DNA from: Robertmurraya siralis | GTDB taxonomy: Bacteria; Bacillota; Bacilli; Bacillales; Cytobacillaceae | Reading direction: 5' to 3' | DNA: 64,000 nucleotides | NCBI RefSeq assembly: GCF_005502275.1 | Contig: NZ_SWLZ01000013.1 | Coordinates: forward strand, 1-64,000 | Notes under the pieces: generated by a model | Databases searched by the model: none | Told to the model about the DNA's origin: nothing | Seen by the model: the letters and a program-made list of their open reading frames with translations, nothing else | Translations under genes and position numbers: made by a program | In this document: positions 1-8,569 of the stretch, one piece after another | How positions within the stretch are numbered: position 1 is the first letter of the stretch | Layout: the number at the start of each line of letters is the position of its first letter

Positions 1-129
1 TCTATGTATTGGAATAGTTTAACATATTAGGTAAATTTTATTAGGAATCGTGTCGAAAAATATTTTTTTGGCACTCCAACAGCGGTTCAAACCGTTGATA
101 TATCAATATTTATAGAGGGAGTGATAATA

Positions 130-309
130 ATGATATACATACTTTTATTTGTTGTACCGTTATTAGCTGTATTATGGTTTTTAAACTTTACTACTTTTTT
201 AAAAAATCTAAACGTTGATAAAAACACTCAAACTCAGATTATATTAGGGGCTCTTTTGAGTTTTATGCTTGTTTTTGCAATTATGTATGGCTTTGTAGGA
301 CTTCACTAA
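130..309 (+). CDS. Small two-helix membrane protein
   Basis: A 59-residue protein with a hydrophobic N-terminal helix (about residues 1-20), a polar stretch with Lys, Asn and Asp, and a second hydrophobic helix (about 35-55). I chose the ATG at 130 because GAGGGAG lies about 8 nt upstream; the GTG at 121 overlaps that ribosome binding site. I do not recognise the family. It stands alone, followed by a weak hairpin with a T run. Composition and ribosome binding site suggest a real gene; the function is unknown. Confidence 0.6.
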   Translation: MIYILLFVVPLLAVLWFLNFTTFLKNLNVDKNTQTQIILGALLSFMLVFAIMYGFVGLH

Positions 310-353
310 AGAATTTAGTAGCATATATAATTATTAATACATTTACTCTAAAC

Positions 354-378
354 TTCTCAATAATCTGAGGGTTTTTTT
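354..378 (+). terminator. Weak Rho-independent terminator
   Basis: TTCTCA (354-359) pairs with TGAGGG (366-371), including two G-U pairs, and is followed by a run of seven T. It lies about 45 nt after the small membrane protein gene and probably ends that transcript. Confidence 0.45.
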
Positions 379-440
379 CTTGATAGTTTTACACTCTACT
401 TTCTATAAATTTTCATACAACAACATTATTATGTTTCAGA

Positions 441-570
441 GTGTCGACAAAAGCCATCGAGAGGCAACCTCTCGGTGGCTTTTGTCATTTTTGGATAGTT
501 GACTGTAAAAATCCGTTGATTTCCGCTCCGGGTGGCGCTTTCCGCAGGCGGGGCCGAGCCGCTTCGTGCA
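441..570 (+). repeat. Composite repeat, copy 1: long hairpin plus GC-rich block
   Basis: A 19-bp stem (446-464 with 468-486, loop CAA) followed by ATTTTT is joined to a GC-rich block (about 508-570) containing GATTTCCGCTCC and GCTTTCCGC. The same order, hairpin with GTCGACA start and TTTTGTCATTTTT end and then GTTnATTT...GCTTTCCGCGGG, recurs at 8570-8765. The GC-rich block resembles a dispersed intergenic repeat I know from Bacillaceae genomes, and the hairpin looks like the terminator end of an insertion sequence. Here it sits directly before a transposase fragment, which supports an IS scar. Confidence 0.6.
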
Positions 571-630
571 CAATTAGAAATACTGACAATAGATCAATTA
601 GTTCCTGATGATCATCTAGTGCGCAAGCTT
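571..630 (+). pseudogene. Transposase N-terminal fragment (IS1182-like)
   Basis: Twenty codons read QLEILTIDQLVPDDHLVRKL, which matches the conserved N-terminal stretch of IS1182/IS4-like transposases in Firmicutes (x-x-QLVP-x-DHLVRK). After the final Leu the frame loses similarity to any transposase and soon stops at 741, so only a scrap remains. From about 640 to 735 a different frame reads as a hydrophobic segment, suggesting the join of unrelated fragments. It lies between the composite repeat and kbl. Confidence 0.55.
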
Positions 631-745
631 CCGCCATTCAAGACTAGATCTTTTGAGCTTGATTGCAGCATTTGGAAAAGGAATTTCAGCAAGTTTTTTG
701 TCCGTTATAGGTGTACTAACAAAAAATATATGTTAAAGTAATGGT

Positions 746-763
746 ATACGAAGCCATTCGTAT
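746..763. promoter_or_regulatory. 18-bp inverted repeat upstream of kbl
   Basis: ATACGAA and TTCGTAT flank GCCA as a perfect 7-bp inverted repeat about 85 nt before the kbl start. It could be an operator for kbl-tdh or a residue of the adjacent IS scar. No T run follows, so it is not a terminator. Confidence 0.35.
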
Positions 764-847
764 CAAGGATAATACCAATATTTTATTGTCCTTATAGAAA
801 AGACAAATGTATTTCGAGTTTTCGCAAAAATAAGGAGGTACCCTATC

Positions 848-2038
848 ATGTCGAGCAAAAAATTAAACGTTTTTTTACAATCAAATTTGCAGGAATTAAA
901 AGAAAAAGGACTTTACAATGTGATTGATCCCCTCGAAAGCGCAAACGGTGCCATCATAAAAATTAATGGAAGAGCACTGATTAATCTATCCTCAAATAAC
1001 TATCTAGGCTTAGCTACTGATGCAAAACTGAAAAACGCTGCCTCAGAAGCAATCGAAAAATTCGGTGTAGGTGCTGGTGCTGTTCGGACGATCAACGGTA
1101 CATTACAATTACATCTTCTCTTAGAAGAAAAGTTAGCAAAATTTAAAAATACAGAAGCTGCTATTGCTTACCAATCAGGCTTTAATTGTAATATGGCAGC
1201 GATAAGTGCGGTAATGGATAAAAATGATGCGATTCTTTCAGACGAATTAAACCACGCTTCCATCATTGATGGCTGTCGTTTATCCAAGGCAAAAATTATC
1301 CGCTACAATCATTCCGACATGAATGATTTACACGCGAAAGCGAAAGAAGCAACTGAATCTGGGCAATTTAATAAAGTAATGGTTATTACAGATGGTGTCT
1401 TTTCAATGGATGGAGATATCGCGAAACTACCGGAAATTGTCGAAATCGCTGAAAAATTCGACTTAATCACTTATGTGGATGATGCACATGGGTCAGGTGT
1501 ACTCGGCAAGGGAGCAGGTACTGTTAAACATTTCAACCTATCAGATAAAGTCGACTTCCAAATCGGTACACTGTCTAAAGCAATCGGCGTTGTAGGAGGG
1601 TATGTGGCAGGAAAGCAAGAATTGATTGACTGGTTAAAAGTGCGGAGCAGACCATTTCTTTTCTCCACTTCTTTAACACCAGCAGATGTTGCCGCAAGTA
1701 TAAAAGCGCTTGATATTTTAATGGAAAGCTCAGAGCTTAATGAGCGCTTATGGAAAAATGCTGATTACTTGAAAAAAGGGCTAGCAGCGCTTGGTTTTGA
1801 CATCGGTGAGAGCGAAACCCCTATTACACCATGCATTATTGGCGATGAAGTAAAAACACAGAAATTTAGTCAACGTCTAAATGAAGAAGGTGTATATGCC
1901 AAATCAATTGTATTTCCAACTGTTCCTAAAGGAACCGGAAGAGTTAGAAATATGCCAACTGCAGCCCATACAAAGGAAATGCTTGATCAAGCACTTTCAA
2001 TTTATGAAAAGGTCGGAAAGGAAATGGCGCTGATCTAA
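848..2038 (+). CDS. kbl: Glycine C-acetyltransferase (2-amino-3-ketobutyrate CoA ligase)
   Basis: A PLP-dependent alpha-oxoamine synthase of 396 residues that cleaves 2-amino-3-ketobutyrate with CoA to give glycine and acetyl-CoA. The sequence shows the family features: SSNNYLGLA (about 48-56), DDAHGSG (211-217) with the Asp/His that contact the cofactor, and TLSKAIG with the Schiff-base Lys244. The start follows AAGGAGG with good spacing. The next gene encodes the partner dehydrogenase, so the two form the threonine-to-glycine pathway. BioF-like paralogues share the fold, but the tdh neighbour favours Kbl. Confidence 0.93.
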   Translation: MSSKKLNVFLQSNLQELKEKGLYNVIDPLESANGAIIKINGRALINLSSNNYLGLATDAKLKNAASEAIEKFGVGAGAVRTINGTLQLHLLLEEKLAKFKNTEAAIAYQSGFNCNMAAISAVMDKNDAILSDELNHASIIDGCRLSKAKIIRYNHSDMNDLHAKAKEATESGQFNKVMVITDGVFSMDGDIAKLPEIVEIAEKFDLITYVDDAHGSGVLGKGAGTVKHFNLSDKVDFQIGTLSKAIGVVGGYVAGKQELIDWLKVRSRPFLFSTSLTPADVAASIKALDILMESSELNERLWKNADYLKKGLAALGFDIGESETPITPCIIGDEVKTQKFSQRLNEEGVYAKSIVFPTVPKGTGRVRNMPTAAHTKEMLDQALSIYEKVGKEMALI

Positions 2039-2097
2039 CATTTTCTAGCTTGTGACAAATAAGGATGTAGTAAGGCAAAGGGTGGAGGACAATAGCA

Positions 2098-3033
2098 ATG
2101 AAACGAATATTAATTACTGGTGCATTAGGGCAAATTGGTTCTGAATTGACGCTTAAGTTAAGAGAAATATATGGTAGAGATAATGTAATTGCTACAGATA
2201 TTCGCCAAGAGGAAGAAACAGAAGGTCCATTTGAAATACTCGATGTTTCAGATCAGTTTCGCATGTATGAGATTGCCAAGAAGTTTAGAGTGGATACCAT
2301 TATTCACCTTGCTGCATTACTTTCGGCAACAGCAGAAACGAAACCAATTTTCGCATGGAATTTAAATATGGGCGGTCTTGTAAACGCTTTAGAAACAGCA
2401 AGAGAGTTGAATTGTCAATTTTTCACACCTAGCTCTATCGGCGCTTTCGGACCGACAACACCGAAGGATCATACCCCACAGGTCACCATTCAGCGCCCGA
2501 CAACGATGTATGGTGTCAATAAAGTAGCTGGTGAGCTGCTTTGTGATTACTATTTTCATAAGTTCTCAGTTGATACCCGAAGCTTGAGATTTCCAGGGTT
2601 AATTTCTTACGTCACCCCTCCAGGCGGAGGGACTACTGACTATGCAGTTGAAATCTATTATGAAGCGCTTCGCAAACAACAATATACGTCTTACATTGCA
2701 AAAGATACTTACATGGACATGATGTATATGCCAGATGCTTTAAACGCCATCATTCAATTAATGGAAGCTGATCCTGCCCAATTAAAGCATCGCAACGCAT
2801 TCAATGTCACGGCGATGAGCTTTGATCCAGAAGAAATTGCAAATGAGATCCGGAACCATATACCGAACTTTGAATTAAATTATCAAGTTGATCCTGTTCG
2901 CCAGCAAATCGCTGAAAGCTGGCCAAACTCAATCGACGCAACGGCTGCGAAAGAAGAATGGGGCTTTAAGGCAACATACGATTTAAAACAAATGACCATT
3001 GATATGTTAGAACAGCTTCGTTCAAGATTATAA
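2098..3033 (+). CDS. tdh: L-threonine 3-dehydrogenase, SDR type
   Basis: An NAD-dependent extended short-chain dehydrogenase/epimerase of 311 residues. The nucleotide motif GALGQIG is at 8-14 and the catalytic Y138-x3-K142 (YGVNK) is present, as is the STSS-equivalent serine region (PSSIGAFGP, 111-119). This is the epimerase-like TDH type, not the zinc MDR type. It oxidises threonine to 2-amino-3-ketobutyrate, the substrate of the kbl product 60 nt upstream, so the two are probably co-transcribed. A strong terminator follows directly. RBS GGTGGAGG supports the ATG at 2098. Confidence 0.9.
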   Translation: MKRILITGALGQIGSELTLKLREIYGRDNVIATDIRQEEETEGPFEILDVSDQFRMYEIAKKFRVDTIIHLAALLSATAETKPIFAWNLNMGGLVNALETARELNCQFFTPSSIGAFGPTTPKDHTPQVTIQRPTTMYGVNKVAGELLCDYYFHKFSVDTRSLRFPGLISYVTPPGGGTTDYAVEIYYEALRKQQYTSYIAKDTYMDMMYMPDALNAIIQLMEADPAQLKHRNAFNVTAMSFDPEEIANEIRNHIPNFELNYQVDPVRQQIAESWPNSIDATAAKEEWGFKATYDLKQMTIDMLEQLRSRL

Positions 3034-3048
3034 AACTACTATATTATC

Positions 3049-3080
3049 GCAAGCGTATTTTTTTGTACGCTTGCCTTTTT
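3049..3080 (+). terminator. Terminator of kbl-tdh
   Basis: A perfect 9-bp stem, GCAAGCGTA (3049-3057) with TACGCTTGC (3066-3074), then CTTTTT. Confidence 0.85.
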
Positions 3081-3114
3081 ACCTTTATCCCACTGTATAA
3101 TCTTAACTTATTTG

Positions 3115-3153
3115 AAAAAAGCTAGAGAGGAGATAAATAACTCTAGCTTTTTT
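3115..3153. terminator. Second, bidirectional terminator-like hairpin
   Basis: A13-nt arm of six A plus GCTAGAG (3115-3127) pairs perfectly with CTCTAGC plus six T (3141-3153). It lies between tdh and psuK and 22 nt before the psuK palindrome, so it insulates the pseudouridine operon from read-through. Confidence 0.75.
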
Positions 3154-3175
3154 GCATTTTAAACGCTACAATATA

Positions 3176-3206
3176 AACAAAAGTTTATAATTTATAAACT
3201 TTTGTT
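3176..3206. promoter_or_regulatory. Perfect 31-bp palindrome, probable psuK operator
   Basis: Arms AACAAAAGTTTATAA (3176-3190) and its exact complement (3192-3206) flank a single central T. It ends 23 nt before the psuK start and just upstream of the ribosome binding site. The psuK product carries its own winged-helix DNA-binding domain, so self-regulation through this site is the simplest reading. A/T richness and lack of a T run argue against a terminator. Confidence 0.75.
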
Positions 3207-3228
3207 CGGAGCAAAAGGAGGTGAAAGT

Positions 3229-4332
3229 ATGGCAGAACCACTATCAGAAAAGGAGAAATACCTTCTCCAACTGATACGAAAAAACCCGTATATCTCCCAA
3301 CAGGATCTAGCGAAAGCGTTATCCATATCTCGACCAACAGTAGCAAATTTGATTTCAGGACTAATCAAAAAGGGTCATATTCTTGGTCGTGCCTACGTGT
3401 TATCCAAGGATGAACCGATAGTTTGCATCGGCGGAGCGAATATTGATAGGAAGTTCCATGTCAAAGAGAAAGCACAGTTTGGAACGTCAAATCCCTGCAA
3501 GTCGACACAAAGCGCTGGCGGTGTGGCACGGAATATCGCTGAAAATTTAGGGAAACTTGGAATGAATGTTTCATTAATCACTTGTTGTGGACTGGATTCC
3601 GATTGGCGTTTCATCAAAGAGGTTTCAGCTCCATATATGAACTTAGACTTTGTTTCACAAATTTCCAAAACTTCAACAGGTTCATATACAGCCATTTTAG
3701 AAGAAACGGGTGAGATGATTATGGCCCTTGCTGATATGGAAGTATATGAATTCATTACGCCAAAATTGTTGGAAAATCATCTAACTTTATTGAGACAGGC
3801 AAAATGCATCATCGCCGATTTAAATACACCAAAAGAAGGTCTCGAATATCTTTGCCAATTTTCCAGGGAAAATAATAAGGATTTAATTCTAATCCCGGTT
3901 TCATCTCCTAAAATGAAAAGACTACCAAAAAATTTACAAGATGTCACATGGTTAATCACGAACCGCGACGAATCCGAAGCTTATTTTAATAGAGAGATTA
4001 AAGATGCCAAGGATTGGAGCGTTGCTTTAGAAAGCTGGCTCTCCTTAGGAATCAAAAATGTCATTATTACAAACGGAAAAGACGGTGCTCTTATTGGAAA
4101 TCGAGAAGAAATACTCTATATACCAGCACTCGAAACGAATGAGATCATCGATGTCACAGGGGCTGGAGATGCTTTCTCAGCCGCGGTTGTCTATTCATGG
4201 CTTGAAGGGAAAAGCATTAAAGAAATCGGAAAAGCCGGAACGATCAACGCATTAAAAACCTTGCAGTCCCCTCACACTGTTCGAGAGGATCTTTCGGCTG
4301 CACAATTACAGAAGGACATGGAGGAAATATAA
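3229..4332 (+). CDS. psuK: HTH-PfkB fusion: pseudouridine kinase with regulator domain
   Basis: A 367-residue protein with an N-terminal MarR/winged-helix segment (about 5-60; [19 protein letters not shown] is the recognition region) fused to a PfkB ribokinase-type domain. [11 protein letters not shown] begins the kinase part, [13 protein letters not shown] is the substrate-binding glycine motif, and [11 protein letters not shown] holds the catalytic Asp314. PfkB proteins beside psuG phosphorylate pseudouridine. ATG 3229 is preceded by AAAGGAGGTG; an upstream TTG would overlap the palindrome. The stop overlaps the psuG start by one base, indicating translational coupling. Sugar specificity is inferred from context. 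Confidence 0.85.
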   Translation: MAEPLSEKEKYLLQLIRKNPYISQQDLAKALSISRPTVANLISGLIKKGHILGRAYVLSKDEPIVCIGGANIDRKFHVKEKAQFGTSNPCKSTQSAGGVARNIAENLGKLGMNVSLITCCGLDSDWRFIKEVSAPYMNLDFVSQISKTSTGSYTAILEETGEMIMALADMEVYEFITPKLLENHLTLLRQAKCIIADLNTPKEGLEYLCQFSRENNKDLILIPVSSPKMKRLPKNLQDVTWLITNRDESEAYFNREIKDAKDWSVALESWLSLGIKNVIITNGKDGALIGNREEILYIPALETNEIIDVTGAGDAFSAAVVYSWLEGKSIKEIGKAGTINALKTLQSPHTVREDLSAAQLQKDMEEI

Positions 4333-5240
4333 TGAAGTCATATATCGTTTTATCAGAAGAAGTAAAGCAAGCTCAAGAACAAGGTAAACCAATCGTGGCA
4401 TTAGAATCAACGATCATCTCCCACGGCATGCCATATCCACAAAACGTTAAAACTGCACGAGAGGTTGAACAAATCATACGTGATAATGGAGCAGTTCCAG
4501 CAACAATTGCTATTTTAGACGGGAAAATCAAAATCGGTTTGTCCGATGAAGAATTAGAAATGTTCGGCCAAAGCAAAGAAGTGGCAAAGGCATCTCGCCG
4601 CGACATCCCTTATTTAATTGCAACAAAACAAAAAGGAGCAACAACAGTTGCCGCAACAATGATTTGTGCTGATTTGGCAGGGATTCGCATTTTTGTAACA
4701 GGAGGAATCGGCGGCGTACATCGGGGTGCTGAAACAACAATGGATATTTCTGCTGATTTAGAGGAGTTAGCGAACACAAATGTCGCTGTCGTTTGTGCTG
4801 GAGCAAAATCTATTCTTGACTTAGGATTAACAATGGAATACTTAGAAACGAAGGGCGTACCTGTGATCGGCTATCAAACAGAGCGGCTTCCTGCATTCTA
4901 TACTAGAACAAGTGAATATTTTGTTAACTTCCGCGCGGACAAGGCAGAGGAAATTGCGGCAACATTAAAAACAAAATGGGATTTAAATTTAAAAGGTGGA
5001 GTCGTCATTACAAATCCAATTCCTGAAGAATACGCAATGGATGAAAAGGTAATAACGGATGTAATCGAAAAGGCACTGAAAGAAGCAGAAGAAAATCATA
5101 TTACGGGGAAGGACTCTACACCATTTCTGCTGGCAAAAGTAAAAGAATTGACAGGTGGAAAAAGTCTCGAGACCAATATTGAACTAGTTAAAAATAATGC
5201 TCGCCTAGGTGCTGAAATCGCCGTCAGCTTTAATCAATAA
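4332..5240 (+). CDS. psuG: Pseudouridine-5'-phosphate glycosidase
   Basis: A 302-residue PsuG/IndA family protein that splits pseudouridine 5'-phosphate to uracil and ribose 5-phosphate. Family blocks are visible: [17 protein letters not shown] (24-40), GATTVAATM (111-119), [14 protein letters not shown] (130-143), and [20 protein letters not shown] with the expected catalytic Lys region. Length is normal. The start codon overlaps the psuK stop, so kinase and glycosidase form one operon for recycling pseudouridine from RNA turnover. Confidence 0.93.
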   Translation: MKSYIVLSEEVKQAQEQGKPIVALESTIISHGMPYPQNVKTAREVEQIIRDNGAVPATIAILDGKIKIGLSDEELEMFGQSKEVAKASRRDIPYLIATKQKGATTVAATMICADLAGIRIFVTGGIGGVHRGAETTMDISADLEELANTNVAVVCAGAKSILDLGLTMEYLETKGVPVIGYQTERLPAFYTRTSEYFVNFRADKAEEIAATLKTKWDLNLKGGVVITNPIPEEYAMDEKVITDVIEKALKEAEENHITGKDSTPFLLAKVKELTGGKSLETNIELVKNNARLGAEIAVSFNQ

Positions 5241-5402
5241 GTAAAGCGTCTCTTTTAATTTTCCTTCGTCATCGCTGTAAAACGGTAAAGGGAGCTGCTC
5301 TATCGATCACCGAGCTCAAATTGACTTATCATAGCGAATTCGGTCTGGTACTTGAAGTGTATTCCACTTTAAATGCCTGCACAAACCCAGGTCCGACCAC
5401 AA

Positions 5403-5434
5403 CAAAAGGTGAAATCACAATGATTTCACCTTTT
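5403..5434. terminator. Bidirectional terminator between psuG and selD
   Basis: A perfect 14-bp stem, 5403-5416 with 5420-5433, loop CAA, with A-rich and T-rich sides. The selD stop codon (TGA, 5428-5426 on the minus strand) lies inside the hairpin, so it serves both convergent transcripts. Confidence 0.85.
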
Positions 5435-6478
5435 TACATAAATAAGCTTTTCTTGTTTTTCTCTTACTTTCCCAACAATTGCCGCATCAAACAGCTTGTG
5501 CTCATGTAAAGCAGATAAATAAGCTGTCGCACTATCTGCAGGTAATGATACGAGCAGTCCCCCTGAGGTAATTGCATCGCATAAGATCATTTGTTCTTCA
5601 AGCTCCAAACCTTCATAATGCACATCATTTTCAAGCCATTTATGATTTGATTTCGATCCTCCTGGAATAATTCCTTGCTTGGCTAATTCATAAGTACCTT
5701 TAAGCACAGGAACCGAGCTGTAGGAAATTTCAAAGCTTACATTGCTTCCTCTAGCCATTTCACTTCCATGTCCAAGTAAACCAAACCCGGTAACATCTGT
5801 AACAGCTCGAGGAGAGAAAGGATGGAGAAGTTCTGCAGCCAGTTTATTTAAAGTCGCCATCACTTTTGCAACAGTTTTTTCCTGCTCTACTGTAACAGCT
5901 TTTCTTTTAATTCCTGTCGTCATAATGCCGACACCGAGTGGTTTCGTCAATACAAGCAAATCTCCAGGCTCAGCACCAACATTTTTCCAAACCTTCTCAG
6001 GATGAACGAGACCTGTAACAGAAAGACCGAACTTTGGTTCTTGGTCATCAATTGAATGTCCGCCGATCGTAACTGCTCCAGATTCAACTACTTTATCACC
6101 TGCGCCTCGCAATATATCAGCAAGAATATCTGGACCAAGCTTTTTCACTGGATAGCCGACAATATTCAAAACTGTCTTTGGTGTACCGCCCATTGCATAT
6201 ACATCACTTAATGCGTTAGCCGCTGCAATTTGACCAAACATATATGCATCATCAACAATCGGTGTAAAATAGTCCAGGGTTTGCACAAGTGCTATTTCAT
6301 CGGTTAATTTAAACACACCGCCATCATCAGATGTTTCATGACCTACGATTAATTCAGGGATCGGATCGTGCTTTGGTAATAAACGCAAAACTTGCGTTAA
6401 GTCCTCAGGACCAATTTTACAGCCTCAACCAGCTTTACTAGATAAGGAAGTAAGGCGAATAACTTCTTCTTTACTCAC
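5426..6478 (-). CDS. selD: Selenide, water dikinase, itself a selenoprotein (UGA = Sec18)
   Basis: SelD makes selenophosphate from selenide and ATP, the selenium donor for selenocysteine and selenouridine. Simple ORF calling starts at 6388 and loses the N-terminus. Reading upstream in the same frame gives a GTG start at 6478 (AAGGAGG at good spacing) and S-S-K-A-G-UGA-G-C-K-I-G-P-E-D-L, with TGA at 6427-6425. This aligns with the catalytic Cys17-Gly-Cys-Lys20 of E. coli SelD, which is Sec in several bacteria, so UGA is read as Sec18 with Lys21 following. GHETSDDGGVF and the ATP-binding HSIDDQEPKFG and DVTGFGLLGHG motifs are intact. Full length is 350 residues, normal for SelD. The ATG at 6480 is in another frame. 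Confidence 0.92.
6382..6412 (-). promoter_or_regulatory. Candidate bacterial SECIS in selD
   Basis: Two consecutive hairpins follow the selD UGA. The nearer one pairs GGTCC (6412-6408) with GGACT (6404-6400) around TGA, 12 nt after the UGA. The farther pairs AACGCAA (6398-6392) with TTGCGTT (6388-6382) around GTT, 26 nt after the UGA. Bacterial SECIS elements place an apical loop containing G, often GU, roughly 16-37 nt after the UGA; both loops fall in or near that range. The second shares its GUU loop with the selW-like gene hairpin. Confidence 0.6.
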
Positions 6479-6562
6479 ATTGTCCACCTCCTTAGTCAAG
6501 TATAACTCTTTGTCGCTAGATTTCATAATAATTGAGGCCGCTTAAACGATCATTTCAATATA

Positions 6563-7549
6563 CTAATATTTCATTAATAGGGCTACTAATTGATAGCCAC
6601 CACCAATCGTCCAGAACAGAATTTTATCTCCTCTTTTAATCCTTCCATTTTCAATTCCATCGTATAGAGCAAGGAGAGGACTAGTAGTGCCTGTATACCC
6701 AAAGCGATCTCCTACGTACATGAGCTTATCTTCGTCTAATTGATAATACTCCTGAATGGTCTTAATATTACTAATCGAAAATTGGGAAAAACAATAGGCA
6801 TCTAAATCCGTAATGGTCAGGTTATTACGTGAGAGCATGGTTTCAAACATCTGATAGGTGGGAGGCATTGCAATGCTCCCATCAAAGGGAATCCATACCA
6901 TTGATTGCTCTTCATTTTTTTTAATGGCATTTGAAAGACCTGAACGAGGGAAATTCGTATTGCTATAGGTAACAGAATCTGTAAAGTATATTGAATCAAT
7001 GAAGCCGGTATCTTCCTCCGTTTTTTCCAATATAACAGCACATGCTGAATCACCAAAATTAGCAAATGAAATTTCTTCATCTGGATTAGCCATTAGCGTA
7101 TTATAATCAGAACCGACAACAAGAGCTTTTTGAACAAAAGGGTTGGCTTGCATATAGCGTGAAGCTTGATCAATTGCAACAAGCATCCCGGCGCAGTTAG
7201 CGTTTGTATCCATTGTTAAAGTACTATGTTTACCTTGTAATTTATGATGAAGCTGTATCGCATTCGAAGTAGCTAAATATTCAGGTGTTTGTGAGGAGAA
7301 TATGATCATATCTAAATCTTCACCTGAAAGATGGGATTTTTCCAAAACAAGCTTTGACGCTTTATAAGCCATTGTTAAACTATTTTCATCGTCATTATCA
7401 ATCATATATCGAGATTTGCGACCGAGGATATTTTCAATAAAATGTTTAGAATCATCTCCTCTACTCTTAAAATGCTCAAAAAAATAATCATTATCAACAG
7501 CATTAGAAGGGTGATAGATAGCAATGTCTTTTATTTTAATATTTGTCAT
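6563..7549 (-). CDS. 3-oxoacyl-ACP synthase III-like protein (divergent FabH)
   Basis: A thiolase-fold KAS III-like protein of about 328 residues. DTNANCAGML holds the expected active-site Cys, preceded by IIFSSQTPEYLATSNAIQLH, and the C-terminal GDKILFWTIGGGYQ resembles the FabH end. The regions that normally carry the catalytic His (IPHQAN) and Asn (GNTS) read QFSISN and GYTGTTS, so both residues seem substituted. That suggests a non-decarboxylating acyltransferase role, not primary fatty acid initiation. I prefer ATG 7549 (MTNIKIKD); an ATG at 7570 would add seven residues. selD follows on the same strand after 84 nt. Confidence 0.7.
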   Translation of the reverse strand: MTNIKIKDIAIYHPSNAVDNDYFFEHFKSRGDDSKHFIENILGRKSRYMIDNDDENSLTMAYKASKLVLEKSHLSGEDLDMIIFSSQTPEYLATSNAIQLHHKLQGKHSTLTMDTNANCAGMLVAIDQASRYMQANPFVQKALVVGSDYNTLMANPDEEISFANFGDSACAVILEKTEEDTGFIDSIYFTDSVTYSNTNFPRSGLSNAIKKNEEQSMVWIPFDGSIAMPPTYQMFETMLSRNNLTITDLDAYCFSQFSISNIKTIQEYYQLDEDKLMYVGDRFGYTGTTSPLLALYDGIENGRIKRGDKILFWTIGGGYQLVALLMKY

Positions 7550-7574
7550 ATTTAAATTACAACCTCCCATAAAT

Positions 7575-7601
7575 TAAAAAACAAGACCACGAGAGTCTTG
7601 T
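7575..7601 (-). terminator. Terminator between the STAS-like gene and the KAS III-like gene
   Basis: On the minus strand ACAAGAC and GTCTTGT (7601-7595 with 7587-7581) form a 7-bp stem with a 7-nt loop followed by six T. It ends the upstream STAS-like transcript, possibly partially, before the KAS III-like gene. Confidence 0.7.
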
Positions 7602-7691
7602 AGGCCAAATCAATCAATCTTATTCATTTTTCTTTGTAAAAACTAAATAACAAGAACATGTTAATTAGTTCTTTTGCATATAGAAACTTTT

Positions 7692-8042
7692 CTAAATTTC
7701 TTTTACTTCAGCATTTGTGAAATTCGTATTTTTAAAGATTCTGTTTAACTGCATTTTTAAGATTGGACTTTTCTTGATTGTGACAACCAATTTTTGAAAT
7801 CCTGACTGTTGATACATGCGAATCGTATTTTCCATCGCAGGAACCATTTCTTGTGTTAAAACATCCATATCTGTTGAATCAGCATTTAACGTATATTCCT
7901 TAGGATCTATACTTTTTACTTTTTCAGAATAATCTGCTACAAACTCTTGCACTTGTTCAGGAGTAAATGTTCCTACAACCACCAAATCAATTGTCTTAGT
8001 TGCTTTATTTACCTTGATAGAGAAAGATCCTTCTTTTGCCAT
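7692..8042 (-). CDS. Small STAS/SpoIIAA-like domain protein, function unknown
   Basis: A soluble 116-residue protein. Its alternating pattern (FSIKVNKATKTIDLVVVGTF, then an amphipathic helix, TLNADSTDMDVL, a helix with YQQSGFQKLVVTIKKSP) looks like the beta-alpha STAS-type fold seen in small Bacillus proteins, but I cannot name a characterised family. The ATG at 8042 follows AAGGAG with 8-nt spacing; a TTG two codons earlier is less likely. It has its own promoter with an overlapping palindrome and its own terminator, and is followed by the KAS III-like gene. Confidence 0.6.
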   Translation of the reverse strand: MAKEGSFSIKVNKATKTIDLVVVGTFTPEQVQEFVADYSEKVKSIDPKEYTLNADSTDMDVLTQEMVPAMENTIRMYQQSGFQKLVVTIKKSPILKMQLNRIFKNTNFTNAEVKEI

Positions 8043-8085
8043 TTGCAAAACTCCTTCGAAATTTATATTTGTCTTACTGAATGTA

Positions 8086-8125
8086 ATTATACGAAATGAA
8101 GATTAGGCTGTGAATGCCATTCACA
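8086..8125 (-). promoter_or_regulatory. Sigma-A-type promoter with palindrome over the -35
   Basis: On the minus strand TTCACA (8114-8109), a 17-nt spacer and TATAAT (8091-8086) make a good vegetative promoter for the STAS-like gene. The -35 lies inside a perfect palindrome, TGTGAATG-n-CATTCACA (8109-8125), as expected for a repressor site. Confidence 0.65.
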
Positions 8126-8297
8126 ACGAAAAACCTAATGACAATAAAATTTTTTCAAAAAAACAAGGAATTTAGAACTACTAAATAAAATACACAAGGG
8201 TATTATGAACTAATTTTATAATATTGGCGAATCAATCTTAATTATTTTAAAATAGAAAGTGAACTTTTTGTGAATTTTTTGTGAAAGGAGGGTTATA

Positions 8298-8537
8298 ATG
8301 AAAAGCTATTCAATTACTGTGAAATTTTGCATGCAATGAAATTATGCACCCAAAGCCGCGAGTTTCGCGGAAGAATTATTTAACCATTTCCGAGCGAATA
8401 TAAAAGAAATGCAACTTATCCCTAGTTCTGGTGGTGCTTTTGAAATTGCTGTCAACGGTAAAACGATTTATTCAAAACTCGAAACCGGTGTTTTTCCAAA
8501 AAATACGGAAGTGATTAAAAAAATTGAAAGCATGTAA
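8298..8537 (+). CDS. SelW/Rdx-family selenoprotein (UGA = Sec14)
   Basis: Read with the in-frame TGA at 8337-8339 as Sec, this is a 79-residue thioredoxin-fold protein of the Rdx/SelW family. Residues 10-17 read F-C-M-Q-U-N-Y-A, the CxxU redox motif with the NY that usually follows it, then PKAASFAEELF. Later PSSGGAFEIAVNGKTIYSK and ETGVFP match the family core. ATG 8298 has AAAGGAGG at good spacing. Ordinary ORF calling misses the gene entirely because UGA stops it at codon 14. It lies between selD (minus strand) and selA (plus strand). A perfect hairpin follows the UGA. Selenoprotein W-type proteins are thought to be thiol/selenol redox proteins; the substrate is unknown. Confidence 0.88.
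8356..8370 (+). promoter_or_regulatory. Candidate bacterial SECIS in the selW-like gene
   Basis: CCGCGA (8356-8361) and TCGCGG (8365-8370) pair perfectly around a GTT loop, starting 16 nt after the UGA; the loop begins 22 nt after it. The stem is GC-rich in an AT-rich gene, and the GU-containing apical loop fits bacterial SelB-binding SECIS elements. Confidence 0.7.
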
Positions 8538-8569
8538 TTGAAAAGCCCTACTAATATATAGGACTTCAG

